Shown here piece by piece: positions 1 through 7,928 of a DNA stretch of 64,000 nucleotides. Below the pieces are notes generated by a model. It was not told the origin of the DNA. It searched no databases and saw only the letters and a list, made by a program, of their open reading frames with translations. This stretch comes from Oceanihabitans sp. 2_MG-2023. GTDB taxonomy: Bacteria; Bacteroidota; Bacteroidia; Flavobacteriales; Flavobacteriaceae. Location of the stretch: NCBI RefSeq assembly GCF_030547245.1, contig NZ_JAUOQT010000001.1, positions 682,001 to 746,000 of the forward strand. Direction: 5' to 3'. Each line of letters starts with the position of its first letter. Position 1 is the stretch's first letter. A program made the position numbers and the translations under genes.

Positions 1-1959
1 AAATTAACCAAAGAGGAAGAAGAACAAAAACAATTACAAGAACAAAACGAAACCATTCAAGATTTAGATAAATCTTTAGAAAAGTTCGAAGAACGCGAAA
101 AGGAACTCCGAGAACTTTCTAAAACACAAAAAGAAAAAACAGAACTTAATTTTAATGATAAACGTAAACTGGATAATTTCTTGAAACGCCAAAAAGAGCA
201 AGAAGAGATGATGCAGAGTTTTAATAAAAAACTGAAAGATAATTTAGAGCAATTTCAGCAAGAAAAGAAAGATGACCAATTTAAAGACGATTTAAAAGAG
301 CGTTTAAAAGAAAATGAAGAGCAGCTTAAAAAAGACGAGAAACTGCTGGAGGAGCTTGAGAAATTGAGAGAAAAATTAGACAAAGAAGAATTAAGTGAAA
401 AATTAGAAAAGTTAGCGAAGCAAAATAAAAATCAGAAAAGAAGTTTAGAACAATTACTAGAGCTTACTAAAAAATATTACATAGGAAAGAAATTAGAAAA
501 GTTACAACAAGAATTAGCAAAATTAGCAGAAAAGCAAGAAAAGTTATCTGAGGAAACTCTAGAAAATAATACCAAAGAAAAACAAGATGAAATAAATAAG
601 GAGTTTGAAAAATTTCAAAATGAAATGGATGCGCTTGAAAAAGAAAACCAAGAATTAAAACGTCCGGAAAAAATAGATCGAAATAAAAACGAGGAAGATA
701 ATGTAAAAGAAGATCAACAAGAAGCTTCCGATAAATTAGAAGAAAAAGAACAAAGTCAAGAAGAACAACAAAAACAAAATAGCCAGAATCAAGCAAAGCA
801 AAAACAAAAGCAAGCAGCTCAGAAAATGAAAAAAATGAGCGAACAAATGCAAGCTGCTATGGCGGCTTCTGGAGGAGAACAAATGGCAGAGGACGCCGAA
901 ATGTTGCGTCAAATACTAGACAACTTAGTACTTTTTTCTTTTAACCAAGAAGGATTAATGAACCAGTTTGAAAGTATTGAGGTAAACCATAATAAATACG
1001 CATCTTATTTGCGTAAACAACATAATTTAAGAGAACATTTCTCACATATAGATGATAGTTTATTTGCACTATCGCTTCGTCAACCAAAAATTTCTGAGAA
1101 AGTAAATAAAGAAATTGGAGAAGTGTTTTATAATATTGATAAATCTTTAGTGGAATTTTCTGAAAATCAGATATATAAAGGGGTTTCCAATCAACAATAT
1201 ACCATAACTTCAGCAAATAATTTAGCAGATTTTCTAAGTAACGCATTAGATAATATGCAAATGCAAATGAATGGAGAAGGGCAAGGGGGTAAAGGAAACC
1301 CTAAACCAGGTGAAGGTAAGGGAGGAGATGGCGGACTTCCAGACATAATAAAAAGCCAAGAACAACTTGCAAAAGAAATGCAAGAAGGGATGCAAAAAGG
1401 AAAAGAAGGGGAAGAAGGAAAAGAAGGAGAAACTGGCGAAGGAGATAATGGAAAGGAAGGAAAAACAGGTAAAGAAGGTGATGCTAAAGAGGGGAAGGGT
1501 AAAGAAGGTGGAGATAAGCAAGGTGAAGGAGAAGGTAATAGCGAAGAATTAAATGGAGAGCTATATAGAATTTACCAACAACAACAGCAAATACGTCAAG
1601 CATTGCAAGATAGATTAGCTAAAGAAGGAAAAAATGGTGTTGGTAGTAATCTAGTGAAACAAATGGAACAGATTGAAATGGATCTTTTAAATAAAGGTTT
1701 CACGAATCAAACGATGGAGAAAATGTTAAATTTAAAACATCAATTATTAAAATTAGAACAAGCAACTTTTCAACAAGGTCAAGAAGAAAAGCGTGAATCG
1801 GAAACCAACCAAAAGCAATTTGATAACAAAACAAACAATCAAATTCCAACGGCAAAACAATATTTTAACACTACCGAAATATTAAATAGACAAAGCTTAC
1901 CTTTGCAACCAATTTATAAAAAGAAAGTGCAAGAGTACTTTAAAAAAAACAATGATTAG
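1..1959 (+). CDS. DUF4175-like coiled-coil protein, 5' end outside window
   Basis: The reading frame is open from base 1 to the TAG at 1957-1959, so 652 C-terminal residues are seen and the start lies upstream. The first ~280 visible residues are an almost unbroken Lys/Glu/Gln-rich coiled coil. A more ordinary, conserved-looking block follows (about residues 290-420). Next is a Gly/Lys/Glu low-complexity stretch (about 421-517) and a helical tail. This architecture matches the C-terminal half of Bacteroidota DUF4175 proteins, roughly 1,100 residues long with N-terminal membrane helices, which would lie outside the window. No catalytic motif is visible and the function is unknown. The gene overlaps ybeY by 8 bases, implying translational coupling. 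The family call rests on recognised sequence style, not a search. Confidence 0.75.
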   Translation, partial: KLTKEEEEQKQLQEQNETIQDLDKSLEKFEEREKELRELSKTQKEKTELNFNDKRKLDNFLKRQKEQEEMMQSFNKKLKDNLEQFQQEKKDDQFKDDLKERLKENEEQLKKDEKLLEELEKLREKLDKEELSEKLEKLAKQNKNQKRSLEQLLELTKKYYIGKKLEKLQQELAKLAEKQEKLSEETLENNTKEKQDEINKEFEKFQNEMDALEKENQELKRPEKIDRNKNEEDNVKEDQQEASDKLEEKEQSQEEQQKQNSQNQAKQKQKQAAQKMKKMSEQMQAAMAASGGEQMAEDAEMLRQILDNLVLFSFNQEGLMNQFESIEVNHNKYASYLRKQHNLREHFSHIDDSLFALSLRQPKISEKVNKEIGEVFYNIDKSLVEFSENQIYKGVSNQQYTITSANNLADFLSNALDNMQMQMNGEGQGGKGNPKPGEGKGGDGGLPDIIKSQEQLAKEMQEGMQKGKEGEEGKEGETGEGDNGKEGKTGKEGDAKEGKGKEGGDKQGEGEGNSEELNGELYRIYQQQQQIRQALQDRLAKEGKNGVGSNLVKQMEQIEMDLLNKGFTNQTMEKMLNLKHQLLKLEQATFQQGQEEKRESETNQKQFDNKTNNQIPTAKQYFNTTEILNRQSLPLQPIYKKKVQEYFKKNND

Positions 1960-2368
1960 TTTTAATTACGAGAACGATTTTATATTAGAAAATGAAACAA
2001 AATTAGCTACATGGATATCTAGCGTAATAGTTTCAGAAGACTGTAAAGAAGATGAAATAAATTACATTTTTTGTGATGATGCTTACTTGCATAAATTAAA
2101 TGTTGAATTTTTAAATCATGATACTTTAACAGATATCATTAGTTTTGATTATTCAGTAGGTAAAATCTTACAGGGTGATATTTTTATTTCAACAGAAAGA
2201 GTAATAGATAATGCATCCGATTTCAAGGTTTCTTTTACTGAAGAATTACAAAGGGTTCTTGTTCATGGTATTTTGCATTACTGTGGTTATAAAGATAAAA
2301 CAGAAGAAGAAGCAAAAAAGATGCGTAGCAAGGAAAACTTCTACTTAAAACAACTTGAACGTATTTAG
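1952..2368 (+). CDS. ybeY: Endoribonuclease YbeY (rRNA maturation factor)
   Basis: YbeY is a metal-dependent endoribonuclease used in 16S rRNA 3' end maturation and 70S ribosome quality control. The 138-residue length fits the family. The UPF0054 signature is at residues 105-115 (HGILHYCGYKD), giving H105 and H109 as metal ligands. The position of the third ligand, His in E. coli (HGxLHLxGYDH), is Asp115 here. Asp or other replacements are, to my knowledge, common in Bacteroidota YbeY. The ATG lies inside the end of the preceding gene (8-base overlap). After it comes the mnmG promoter and a parS-like site. Confidence 0.93.
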   Translation: MISFNYENDFILENETKLATWISSVIVSEDCKEDEINYIFCDDAYLHKLNVEFLNHDTLTDIISFDYSVGKILQGDIFISTERVIDNASDFKVSFTEELQRVLVHGILHYCGYKDKTEEEAKKMRSKENFYLKQLERI

Positions 2369-2379
2369 AACTTTCGTTG

Positions 2380-2387
2380 TATATTTG
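2380..2387 (+). promoter_or_regulatory. Putative -7 box of mnmG promoter
   Basis: TATATTTG matches the Bacteroidota -7 consensus TAnnTTTG. A TTG lies at 2355-2357, 22 bases upstream, slightly longer than the usual ~19. Transcription would start near 2394, leaving a leader of about 80 bases that contains the parS-like palindrome before the mnmG ATG. Confidence 0.55.
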
Positions 2388-2414
2388 CAAGCTTTTTAAT
2401 TTTACAAACAAAAG

Positions 2415-2430
2415 TGTTCCACGTGGAACA
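2415..2430. other. parS-like ParB binding site 1
   Basis: TGTTCCACGTGGAACA is a perfect 16-base palindrome. It differs only in the symmetric C/G pair from the classical parS consensus TGTTTCACGTGAAACA. It sits between ybeY and mnmG, and an identical copy follows mnmG at 4353-4368. The match to parS is direct; binding by ParB is inferred, since no parAB genes are in the window. Confidence 0.85.
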
Positions 2431-2472
2431 ATTTTTATTTCAAACGAAGAACATATTTAAACTTATAATTAC

Positions 2473-4344
2473 ATGTTTAACGAGTTATATGATGTTATAG
2501 TTGTTGGAGCTGGTCACGCAGGAAGTGAAGCAGCAGCAGCAGCAGCAAACATGGGAAGCAAAACCTTGCTTATTACCATGAACCTACAAAATATTGCACA
2601 AATGTCTTGTAATCCTGCTATGGGAGGAATTGCAAAAGGTCAAATTGTACGAGAAATTGATGCTCTTGGTGGTTACAGTGGTATTGTTAGTGATACTTCT
2701 GCTATTCAGTTTAAAATGCTAAATAAATCTAAAGGACCTGCAATGTGGAGTCCAAGAGTACAAAGTGACAGAATGCGTTTTGCAGAAGATTGGAGACTTC
2801 TTTTAGAACAAACGAAGAACTTAGATTTTTACCAAGAAATGGTTTCTGGTTTATTAGTTGAAAATGATAAAGTAGTTGGTGTACAAACTTCTTTGGGAGT
2901 AAAAGTAAAAGGTAAATCTGTAGTGTTAACCAATGGAACTTTTTTAAACGGATTAATTCATATAGGAGATAAGAATTTTGGAGGTGGAAGAGCTGGTGAA
3001 AAAGCAGCAACTGGTATTACAGAGCAATTGGTGGAATTAGGTTTCGAATCTGGAAGAATGAAAACAGGAACACCTCCAAGAGTAGATGGTCGATCTTTAG
3101 ATTTTTCAAAAATGGTAGAACAACCAGGAGATTTAAATCCTGAGAAATTCTCTTATTTAGATATTACAAAGCCGTTGACTAATCAACGTTCTTGTCACAT
3201 GTCTTATACAAGTGAAAAAGTACATGATCTTCTTCGTGAAGGTTTCGATCGCTCACCAATGTTTAATGGAAGAATTAAAAGTTTAGGGCCTAGATATTGT
3301 CCGTCCATCGAAGACAAAATAAATCGCTTTGCAGATAAAGATAGACATCAATTATTTGTTGAACCAGAAGGTTGGAATACTGTTGAATATTATATTAATG
3401 GGTTTTCTACTTCATTGCCAGAAGATGTTCAGTTTAAGGCATTGCGTTCAGTTGTCGGATTTGAAAATGTTAAGTTTTTCAGACCCGGTTATGCGATTGA
3501 ATACGATTATTTTCCACCTACACAATTAAAGCATACTTTAGAAACAAAGTTGGTAGAAGGACTATATTTTGCCGGTCAAATTAATGGAACAACTGGTTAT
3601 GAAGAAGCCGCATCTCAAGGTTTAATGGCTGGAATAAATGCTAGTTTAAAAGTTAGTGAAAAAGATCCTTTTACCTTAAAAAGAGATGAAGCATATATAG
3701 GTGTTTTGATAGATGATTTAATAACAAAAGGAACAGAAGAGCCTTATAGAATGTTTACTTCTCGAGCAGAATATAGAACTTTATTACGTCAAGATAATGC
3801 AGATTTAAGATTAACACCTAAAGGATTTGAACTGGGTTTGGCTAGTGAAAAACGTTTAAAGCGTATGGAAGAAAAACATGAAGAAGCTGAAAAGTTTGTT
3901 CAATTTTTTAGAACCACTAGTGTGCAACCAAAAGAAGCTAATCCAGTTTTAGAATCAAAAAACTCTGCTCTTGTGAAACAATCAGATAAGATGTTTAAGC
4001 TTTTTTCTAGACCTAATATTACTATAGAAGATGTTAGGAAATTTGATGCAGTTGAGAATTATATTCAAGACAATAATTTAGATAATGAAATAATTGAGCA
4101 GACCGAAATTCAAGTCAAATATTCTGGATATATAGCCAAAGAAAAACTAAACGCAGATAAATTAAATAGGTTAGAGTATGTAAAAATCCCTGACAATTTT
4201 GATTACTCTCAAATTAAATCTATGAGCTTAGAAGCTAGAGAAAAACTTAAAAACATTCAACCAACGTCGATAGCTCAGGCATCTAGAATAAGTGGTGTTT
4301 CACCAAATGATATTTCCGTTTTGTTGGTATATATGGGAAGATAG
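2473..4344 (+). CDS. mnmG: tRNA U34 carboxymethylaminomethyl-modifying enzyme MnmG (GidA)
   Basis: MnmG works with the GTPase MnmE to install the cmnm5 group on U34 of certain tRNAs, using FAD and a methylene-folate donor. The 623 residues match the family length. An N-terminal dinucleotide-binding motif GAGHAGSEAA is at about residues 12-21, followed by the family signature CNPAMGGIAKG (about 46-56). Also present are GGRAGEKAATG, RYCPSIEDK and EPYRMFTSRAEYR, and the C-terminal helical domain that contacts MnmE and tRNA. The ATG is preceded by a short AT-rich leader. The gene is bracketed by two parS-like palindromes. In many bacteria gidA lies close to the replication origin, so the pairing fits an origin-proximal location. 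Confidence 0.97.
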   Translation: MFNELYDVIVVGAGHAGSEAAAAAANMGSKTLLITMNLQNIAQMSCNPAMGGIAKGQIVREIDALGGYSGIVSDTSAIQFKMLNKSKGPAMWSPRVQSDRMRFAEDWRLLLEQTKNLDFYQEMVSGLLVENDKVVGVQTSLGVKVKGKSVVLTNGTFLNGLIHIGDKNFGGGRAGEKAATGITEQLVELGFESGRMKTGTPPRVDGRSLDFSKMVEQPGDLNPEKFSYLDITKPLTNQRSCHMSYTSEKVHDLLREGFDRSPMFNGRIKSLGPRYCPSIEDKINRFADKDRHQLFVEPEGWNTVEYYINGFSTSLPEDVQFKALRSVVGFENVKFFRPGYAIEYDYFPPTQLKHTLETKLVEGLYFAGQINGTTGYEEAASQGLMAGINASLKVSEKDPFTLKRDEAYIGVLIDDLITKGTEEPYRMFTSRAEYRTLLRQDNADLRLTPKGFELGLASEKRLKRMEEKHEEAEKFVQFFRTTSVQPKEANPVLESKNSALVKQSDKMFKLFSRPNITIEDVRKFDAVENYIQDNNLDNEIIEQTEIQVKYSGYIAKEKLNADKLNRLEYVKIPDNFDYSQIKSMSLEAREKLKNIQPTSIAQASRISGVSPNDISVLLVYMGR

Positions 4345-4352
4345 TTTTAAAG

Positions 4353-4368
4353 TGTTCCACGTGGAACA
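4353..4368. other. parS-like ParB binding site 2
   Basis: TGTTCCACGTGGAACA is identical to the site at 2415-2430, including the four preceding bases AAAG. It lies 8 bases after the mnmG stop codon. Two exact copies of a 16-base palindrome within 2 kb, both intergenic, argue strongly against chance. It is interpreted as a ParB-binding centromere site. Confidence 0.85.
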
Positions 4369-4417
4369 TAGATGTTTTTTGGCTTGTTTATTGAAGCTAA
4401 AAATATTAAAAAGCATT

Positions 4418-4906
4418 ATGAAATTACGAGTATTATTTGTTTTGTGTACAACATTATTTGTTTCATGTATTCCTGTAAAAAATGTTCAAGACATAAATGG
4501 ATATCATATTATTGAGGGAAATAAAAAAGTTGGCAAAGACCTAAAAAGTCAAAATGTTTTTAGTTTTCAAATTTATAAAGACAGGCGTTTTTTCGATAGG
4601 TATTTGTACGAACGTTTTCATGATGTTCCTGGTTTTTCCTCCTCTGAATTTAATGTAGAAATTGAAGATGTACCGTTTACAATTCGAATATTAAGCAAAG
4701 AAGAAACAAGTACATATTTAGATTTTACTGATTATATATTTAAAAATGACGATCCCGAATTAGTTAAAAACGGAAAGAAAAAGCAATTCATTTATATGGT
4801 TGTAAAAGATGAAAACAATCAAGATGCTTTAAGTACAGATTCTTTTTATAGATATATTGTAGCAAAATATTTAGACGAAATTAGAATGGATTTTAAAGCT
4901 TATTAA
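4418..4906 (+). CDS. Hypothetical lipoprotein
   Basis: A 162-residue protein with an N-terminal lipoprotein signal: MKLR, a hydrophobic core, then a lipobox ending LFVSC with Cys17. It is therefore probably exported and lipid-anchored. No known domain is recognised. The mature part is rich in charged and aromatic residues. An in-frame upstream ATG at 4292 exists, but it would place 42 residues over the mnmG tail and the parS site and bury the signal peptide, so 4418 is chosen. It lies downstream of parS and 77 bases before a methyltransferase gene. The function is unknown. Confidence 0.75.
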   Translation: MKLRVLFVLCTTLFVSCIPVKNVQDINGYHIIEGNKKVGKDLKSQNVFSFQIYKDRRFFDRYLYERFHDVPGFSSSEFNVEIEDVPFTIRILSKEETSTYLDFTDYIFKNDDPELVKNGKKKQFIYMVVKDENNQDALSTDSFYRYIVAKYLDEIRMDFKAY

Positions 4907-4983
4907 TATATTTGAAAACTAAAATAATTTAACAAAAAACATTTTTATTTGTTCTTCTGAATTTGTTTTCGAGTCTATTCTAA

Positions 4984-5835
4984 ATGAAAGAAAACCGTAT
5001 CCATTTAAAAGTAAAAGATCATTCTGTTTCTGGAGAAACATTTGAATTAATAGAAAATCCAATATTTGGTTTTTTAGAAACGAGTCCACAACCTAAAGCA
5101 GAAAAACTTTCCGAATATTATAAAACGGAAGATTATATTTCGCACACGGATGCGAAAAGAAATATACTTGAAAAAGTATATCATCTTGTTAGAAGTATTT
5201 CTTTAAAACGAAAATTGAAACTTATTAATTCTTTTTCCTTTGAAGAAAAAAAACTTTTAGACATTGGGTGTGGTACAGGAGATTTTTTACAAGTTTCCAA
5301 ACAAAATAATTGGCAAGTTTCTGGTATAGAACCAAACCAACAAGCAAGAGAAATAGCAAATAAGAAAACAGAAAATAATGTTTTTGAAATAGAACAATTA
5401 CAAAAATTTAAAAAGCATAGCTTTAATGTAATTACACTTTGGCATGTTCTAGAGCATTTACCAAATTTAGAAAATCAGATTTCTATTTTTAAAAGCTTAC
5501 TTAAAAAAAACGGAGTTTTAATAGTAGCTGTACCTAATTATAAAAGTTATGATGCAAAACATTATAAAAATTTTTGGGCAGCCTTAGATGTACCAAGACA
5601 CCTTTGGCACTTTAATCAAGATTCTATTGTTTCTCTTTTTGCGAAAGAAAATATGAAAGTGATAAAAATACTTCCTATGCAATTTGATGCGTATTATGTG
5701 AGCTTACTTTCCGAAAAATACAAATCTGGTTTTATGAATCCGATTAAAGCTTTTTGGATTGGTTTTCTTTCCAATCGCAAAGCGAAACGCTCTAAAGAGT
5801 ATTCTTCCTTAATTTATGTAATTAAAAACGGTTAA
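4984..5835 (+). CDS. Class I SAM-dependent methyltransferase
   Basis: A 283-residue protein with the SAM-binding motif I LLDIGCGTGDF at about residues 92-102. The acidic motif II region (SGIEPN) and the post-motif WHVLEHLPN are typical of the Methyltransf_23/UbiG-like fold. The N-terminal ~80 residues precede the SAM domain and resemble the part of the family that follows an unseen zinc-finger region. The substrate cannot be read from sequence; related Bacteroidota proteins are often linked to glycan or lipid methylation. It stands alone between a lipoprotein gene and ompH, with about 200 bases of AT-rich non-coding DNA after it. Confidence 0.88.
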   Translation: MKENRIHLKVKDHSVSGETFELIENPIFGFLETSPQPKAEKLSEYYKTEDYISHTDAKRNILEKVYHLVRSISLKRKLKLINSFSFEEKKLLDIGCGTGDFLQVSKQNNWQVSGIEPNQQAREIANKKTENNVFEIEQLQKFKKHSFNVITLWHVLEHLPNLENQISIFKSLLKKNGVLIVAVPNYKSYDAKHYKNFWAALDVPRHLWHFNQDSIVSLFAKENMKVIKILPMQFDAYYVSLLSEKYKSGFMNPIKAFWIGFLSNRKAKRSKEYSSLIYVIKNG

Positions 5836-6009
5836 ATCTTCTTTTAACCTTAATTGTTACATTTTTAGAGTCACAAACAACTCTTTGTGCTTAAAATTCA
5901 TAAAAGAGGCTTAAAACGCTTTATTTTAATCTGTTTTTAATAGTTGTAAACTATTGTTTTCGTATTTTTTATAAATAATTTTTATATAATAATATTCCTT
6001 TGCTTTTTT

Positions 6010-6017
6010 TACATTTG
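6010..6017 (+). promoter_or_regulatory. Putative -7 box of ompH-like gene
   Basis: TACATTTG matches TAnnTTTG and is 29 bases before the ATG at 6046. No good TTG is found 19 bases upstream, so only the -7 half is supported. Confidence 0.45.
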
Positions 6018-6045
6018 CGCTGATTAAAAAAATAAATCAGATAAC

Positions 6046-6555
6046 ATGAAAAAAATAATTTTAGCACTTGTAACCGTTTTCGTTTTTACTTCTTGTGATC
6101 AACAAAAAATTGCTTTTATAGATAATGGAGAGTTAATAAATGACTATCAAGGTAAAATAGACATTGAAGCAAAATTTAAAGTAAAAGATAGTTTGTTTAA
6201 AAAAGATACAGATAGTATTGGAATGGCTTTTCAAAAAGAAGTTAAAAACTACCAAATGAATGGAGCAAAAATGTCCACTAAAAAAAGACAAGAAACAGAG
6301 CAACAATTAGGACAAAAACAACAAATGTTACAACAGCAAATTCAAATGCAACAACAAGCAATGCAGCAAGAATTTCAAGTAGCTATAGATTCTGCTCTTG
6401 TTAAAGTAAAAGATTTTGTTACCGATTATGGTAAGAAAAATAACTACACTTACATTTTAGGGAAAAATGAAGCTGGAAGTGTAATGTATGGTAGTGATAC
6501 TAATGATATTACTAAAGAGGTTACTGAGGCTTTAAATGCCACATACACAAAGTAA
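6046..6555 (+). CDS. OmpH/Skp-family periplasmic chaperone-like lipoprotein
   Basis: A 169-residue protein starting with a lipoprotein signal (MKKIILALVTVFVFTSC, lipobox Cys17). This is followed by the OmpH-type opening KIAFIDNGELINDY. A Gln-rich coiled coil spans about residues 80-115, and the C-terminal sheet strand region (about 125-165) includes YTYILGKNEAGSVMYG. In Skp/OmpH the coiled arms clasp unfolded outer-membrane proteins in the periplasm. Here the lipobox suggests it is membrane-anchored, which differs from soluble E. coli Skp. The gene stands alone, with its own likely promoter and a strong terminator. Confidence 0.87.
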   Translation: MKKIILALVTVFVFTSCDQQKIAFIDNGELINDYQGKIDIEAKFKVKDSLFKKDTDSIGMAFQKEVKNYQMNGAKMSTKKRQETEQQLGQKQQMLQQQIQMQQQAMQQEFQVAIDSALVKVKDFVTDYGKKNNYTYILGKNEAGSVMYGSDTNDITKEVTEALNATYTK

Positions 6556-6580
6556 TTTAAACATTTTATTTATAAATAAA

Positions 6581-6606
6581 AGTCAAGCTTATGCTTGACT
6601 TTTTTT
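6581..6606. terminator. Intrinsic terminator between ompH-like gene and holB
   Basis: A perfect 8-base-pair stem, AGTCAAGC / GCTTGACT, with a four-base loop TTAT is followed by T6 on the + strand. An A-rich run on the other side lets it serve both convergent genes. The holB stop codon (6589-6591 on the minus strand) lies within the hairpin. Confidence 0.85.
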
Positions 6607-7746
6607 ATGTATTAACCTTGTTAATTTTATAGATAAATCGGTAAGGATTATTTTCGAATTTCCATTACGTTCTATATGATAAATAGCATCTTGAAGTTCA
6701 TTAGAAATTTCTAAAATATTATTTCCATGAATAAAAGGAGCAAAATTTTCTAGTTTAAATTTTTCGGTTTTAGGTTCAAAATATACTAGTTCTTTTGCAT
6801 TGTAATTCAACAAAAGTGCTTGCCTAAAAAAATCGATACAGAAGTTTAAAAATTGTTTTTGTGTTTCTCTTCCTGTTTTTGCAATTTCTTCGCTCCAAGA
6901 AATTAAATCGTGAATAGCAGCCTTATTTCCTTTGGCTTTAAATGCGCTTCTTATCCAGAAAATAAACCAAGTTTCAAATTGTATGTCTTCACTATCTTGA
7001 TATACTAAATCGCAAGCTTTATTGTAATTTCCATTCGCTTGATGTGCAATTTTTGTTGCTACAGCATCTTGTAAATTATATTGATTTATTAAGCCTTGTT
7101 TTACATCCATCTCGGCTAAAGGCGGGAAGTGCAAAATTTGGCAACGGGATCTAATAGTATTAATTATTTGTTCTTCGTCTTCAGCAATAAGAATAAAAAT
7201 CGTTTTGTTTGGTGGTTCTTCAATCAGTTTAAGAAGTTTGTTTGCAGCAGCAGTATTCATTTTTTCTGCCATCCAAATTAACATCACTTTATAACCACCT
7301 TCGTAAGATTTTAAAGCAAGTGATTTAACAACTTGTAGTGCTTCTTCAACACCAATCTGTCCTTGCTTATTATCTACGCCAAGTAGTTTGTACCAATCAA
7401 ATAAATTACCATACGGTTGTTCTTTTAGCAATTGCCTCCATTCTTCTAAGTAAAAACTAGAAACTGGTTTACTCTTTACTTTATCACTTGTAGTTACAGG
7501 AAAAGCAAAATGTAAATCTGGATGCGAAAGGTTGTTAAACTTAAGATTACAAGCTGCGTTTCCGTTGTTGTTTTCTTTATTTGTATTCGCACATAAAATG
7601 TATTGTGCATAAGCAATAGCCATTGGTAAAGTTCCAGAACCTTCCGGGCCTACAAATAATTGTGCATGTGCAATTCTACCATTATCCACACTTTGTGTTA
7701 AATGGTTTTTTATATGTTCTTGTCCTAAAATATCACTAAAAAGCAT
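6589..7746 (-). CDS. holB: DNA polymerase III delta' subunit
   Basis: A 385-residue clamp-loader subunit of the AAA+ fold that helps place the beta clamp on DNA. The start shows MLFSDILGQEHIKNHL, typical of DnaX/HolB-like proteins. The Walker A position reads GPEGSGTLP and lacks the Lys-Ser/Thr pair, as expected for the non-ATPase delta' subunit. MAEKMNTAAANKLLKLIEEPP and IRSRCQ (SRC motif) are clear delta' signatures. An ATG at 7797 would add 17 hydrophobic residues, but the likely -7 box at 7751-7758 lies inside that extension. The start at 7746 is therefore preferred. Confidence 0.93.
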   Translation of the reverse strand: MLFSDILGQEHIKNHLTQSVDNGRIAHAQLFVGPEGSGTLPMAIAYAQYILCANTNKENNNGNAACNLKFNNLSHPDLHFAFPVTTSDKVKSKPVSSFYLEEWRQLLKEQPYGNLFDWYKLLGVDNKQGQIGVEEALQVVKSLALKSYEGGYKVMLIWMAEKMNTAAANKLLKLIEEPPNKTIFILIAEDEEQIINTIRSRCQILHFPPLAEMDVKQGLINQYNLQDAVATKIAHQANGNYNKACDLVYQDSEDIQFETWFIFWIRSAFKAKGNKAAIHDLISWSEEIAKTGRETQKQFLNFCIDFFRQALLLNYNAKELVYFEPKTEKFKLENFAPFIHGNNILEISNELQDAIYHIERNGNSKIILTDLSIKLTRLIHKKSQA

Positions 7747-7750
7747 ACAG

Positions 7751-7758
7751 CAAATATA
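7751..7758 (-). promoter_or_regulatory. Putative -7 box of holB promoter
   Basis: On the minus strand TATATTTG ends four bases before the holB ATG at 7746. If used, transcription would begin at or next to the start codon, giving a leaderless or nearly leaderless mRNA. No matching TTG is seen at the ideal spacing. Confidence 0.45.
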
Positions 7759-7898
7759 GTTTATATACTTAAAAGGAAAACTAAAAGCAAAGTCCAATTT
7801 TAAATAAATAAGTAAAATTCTGCCCTATAATCCCTTCTCTAAAACCAATAAAACAACGATTAAATACACAAAACACAGATAAAGTGTTTTATTATTAT

Positions 7899-7906
7899 TA
7901 TATTTG
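7899..7906 (+). promoter_or_regulatory. Putative -7 box of secreted-protein gene
   Basis: TATATTTG matches TAnnTTTG and lies 22 bases before the ATG at 7929. No clear TTG element is present 19 bases upstream. Confidence 0.45.
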
Positions 7907-7928
7907 AGCCCCAAATCATTTCCCAAAA

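Noticed and set aside
1261-1550. Purine-rich repetitive stretch that looks like a DNA repeat
   Set aside because: It is coding low complexity (Gly/Lys/Glu) within the DUF4175-like protein and has no regular DNA unit.
4292-4417. In-frame upstream extension of the lipoprotein gene starting inside mnmG
   Set aside because: The extension encodes VFHVEH from the parS palindrome itself, runs through mnmG coding sequence and hides the signal peptide. The start at 4418 is cleaner.
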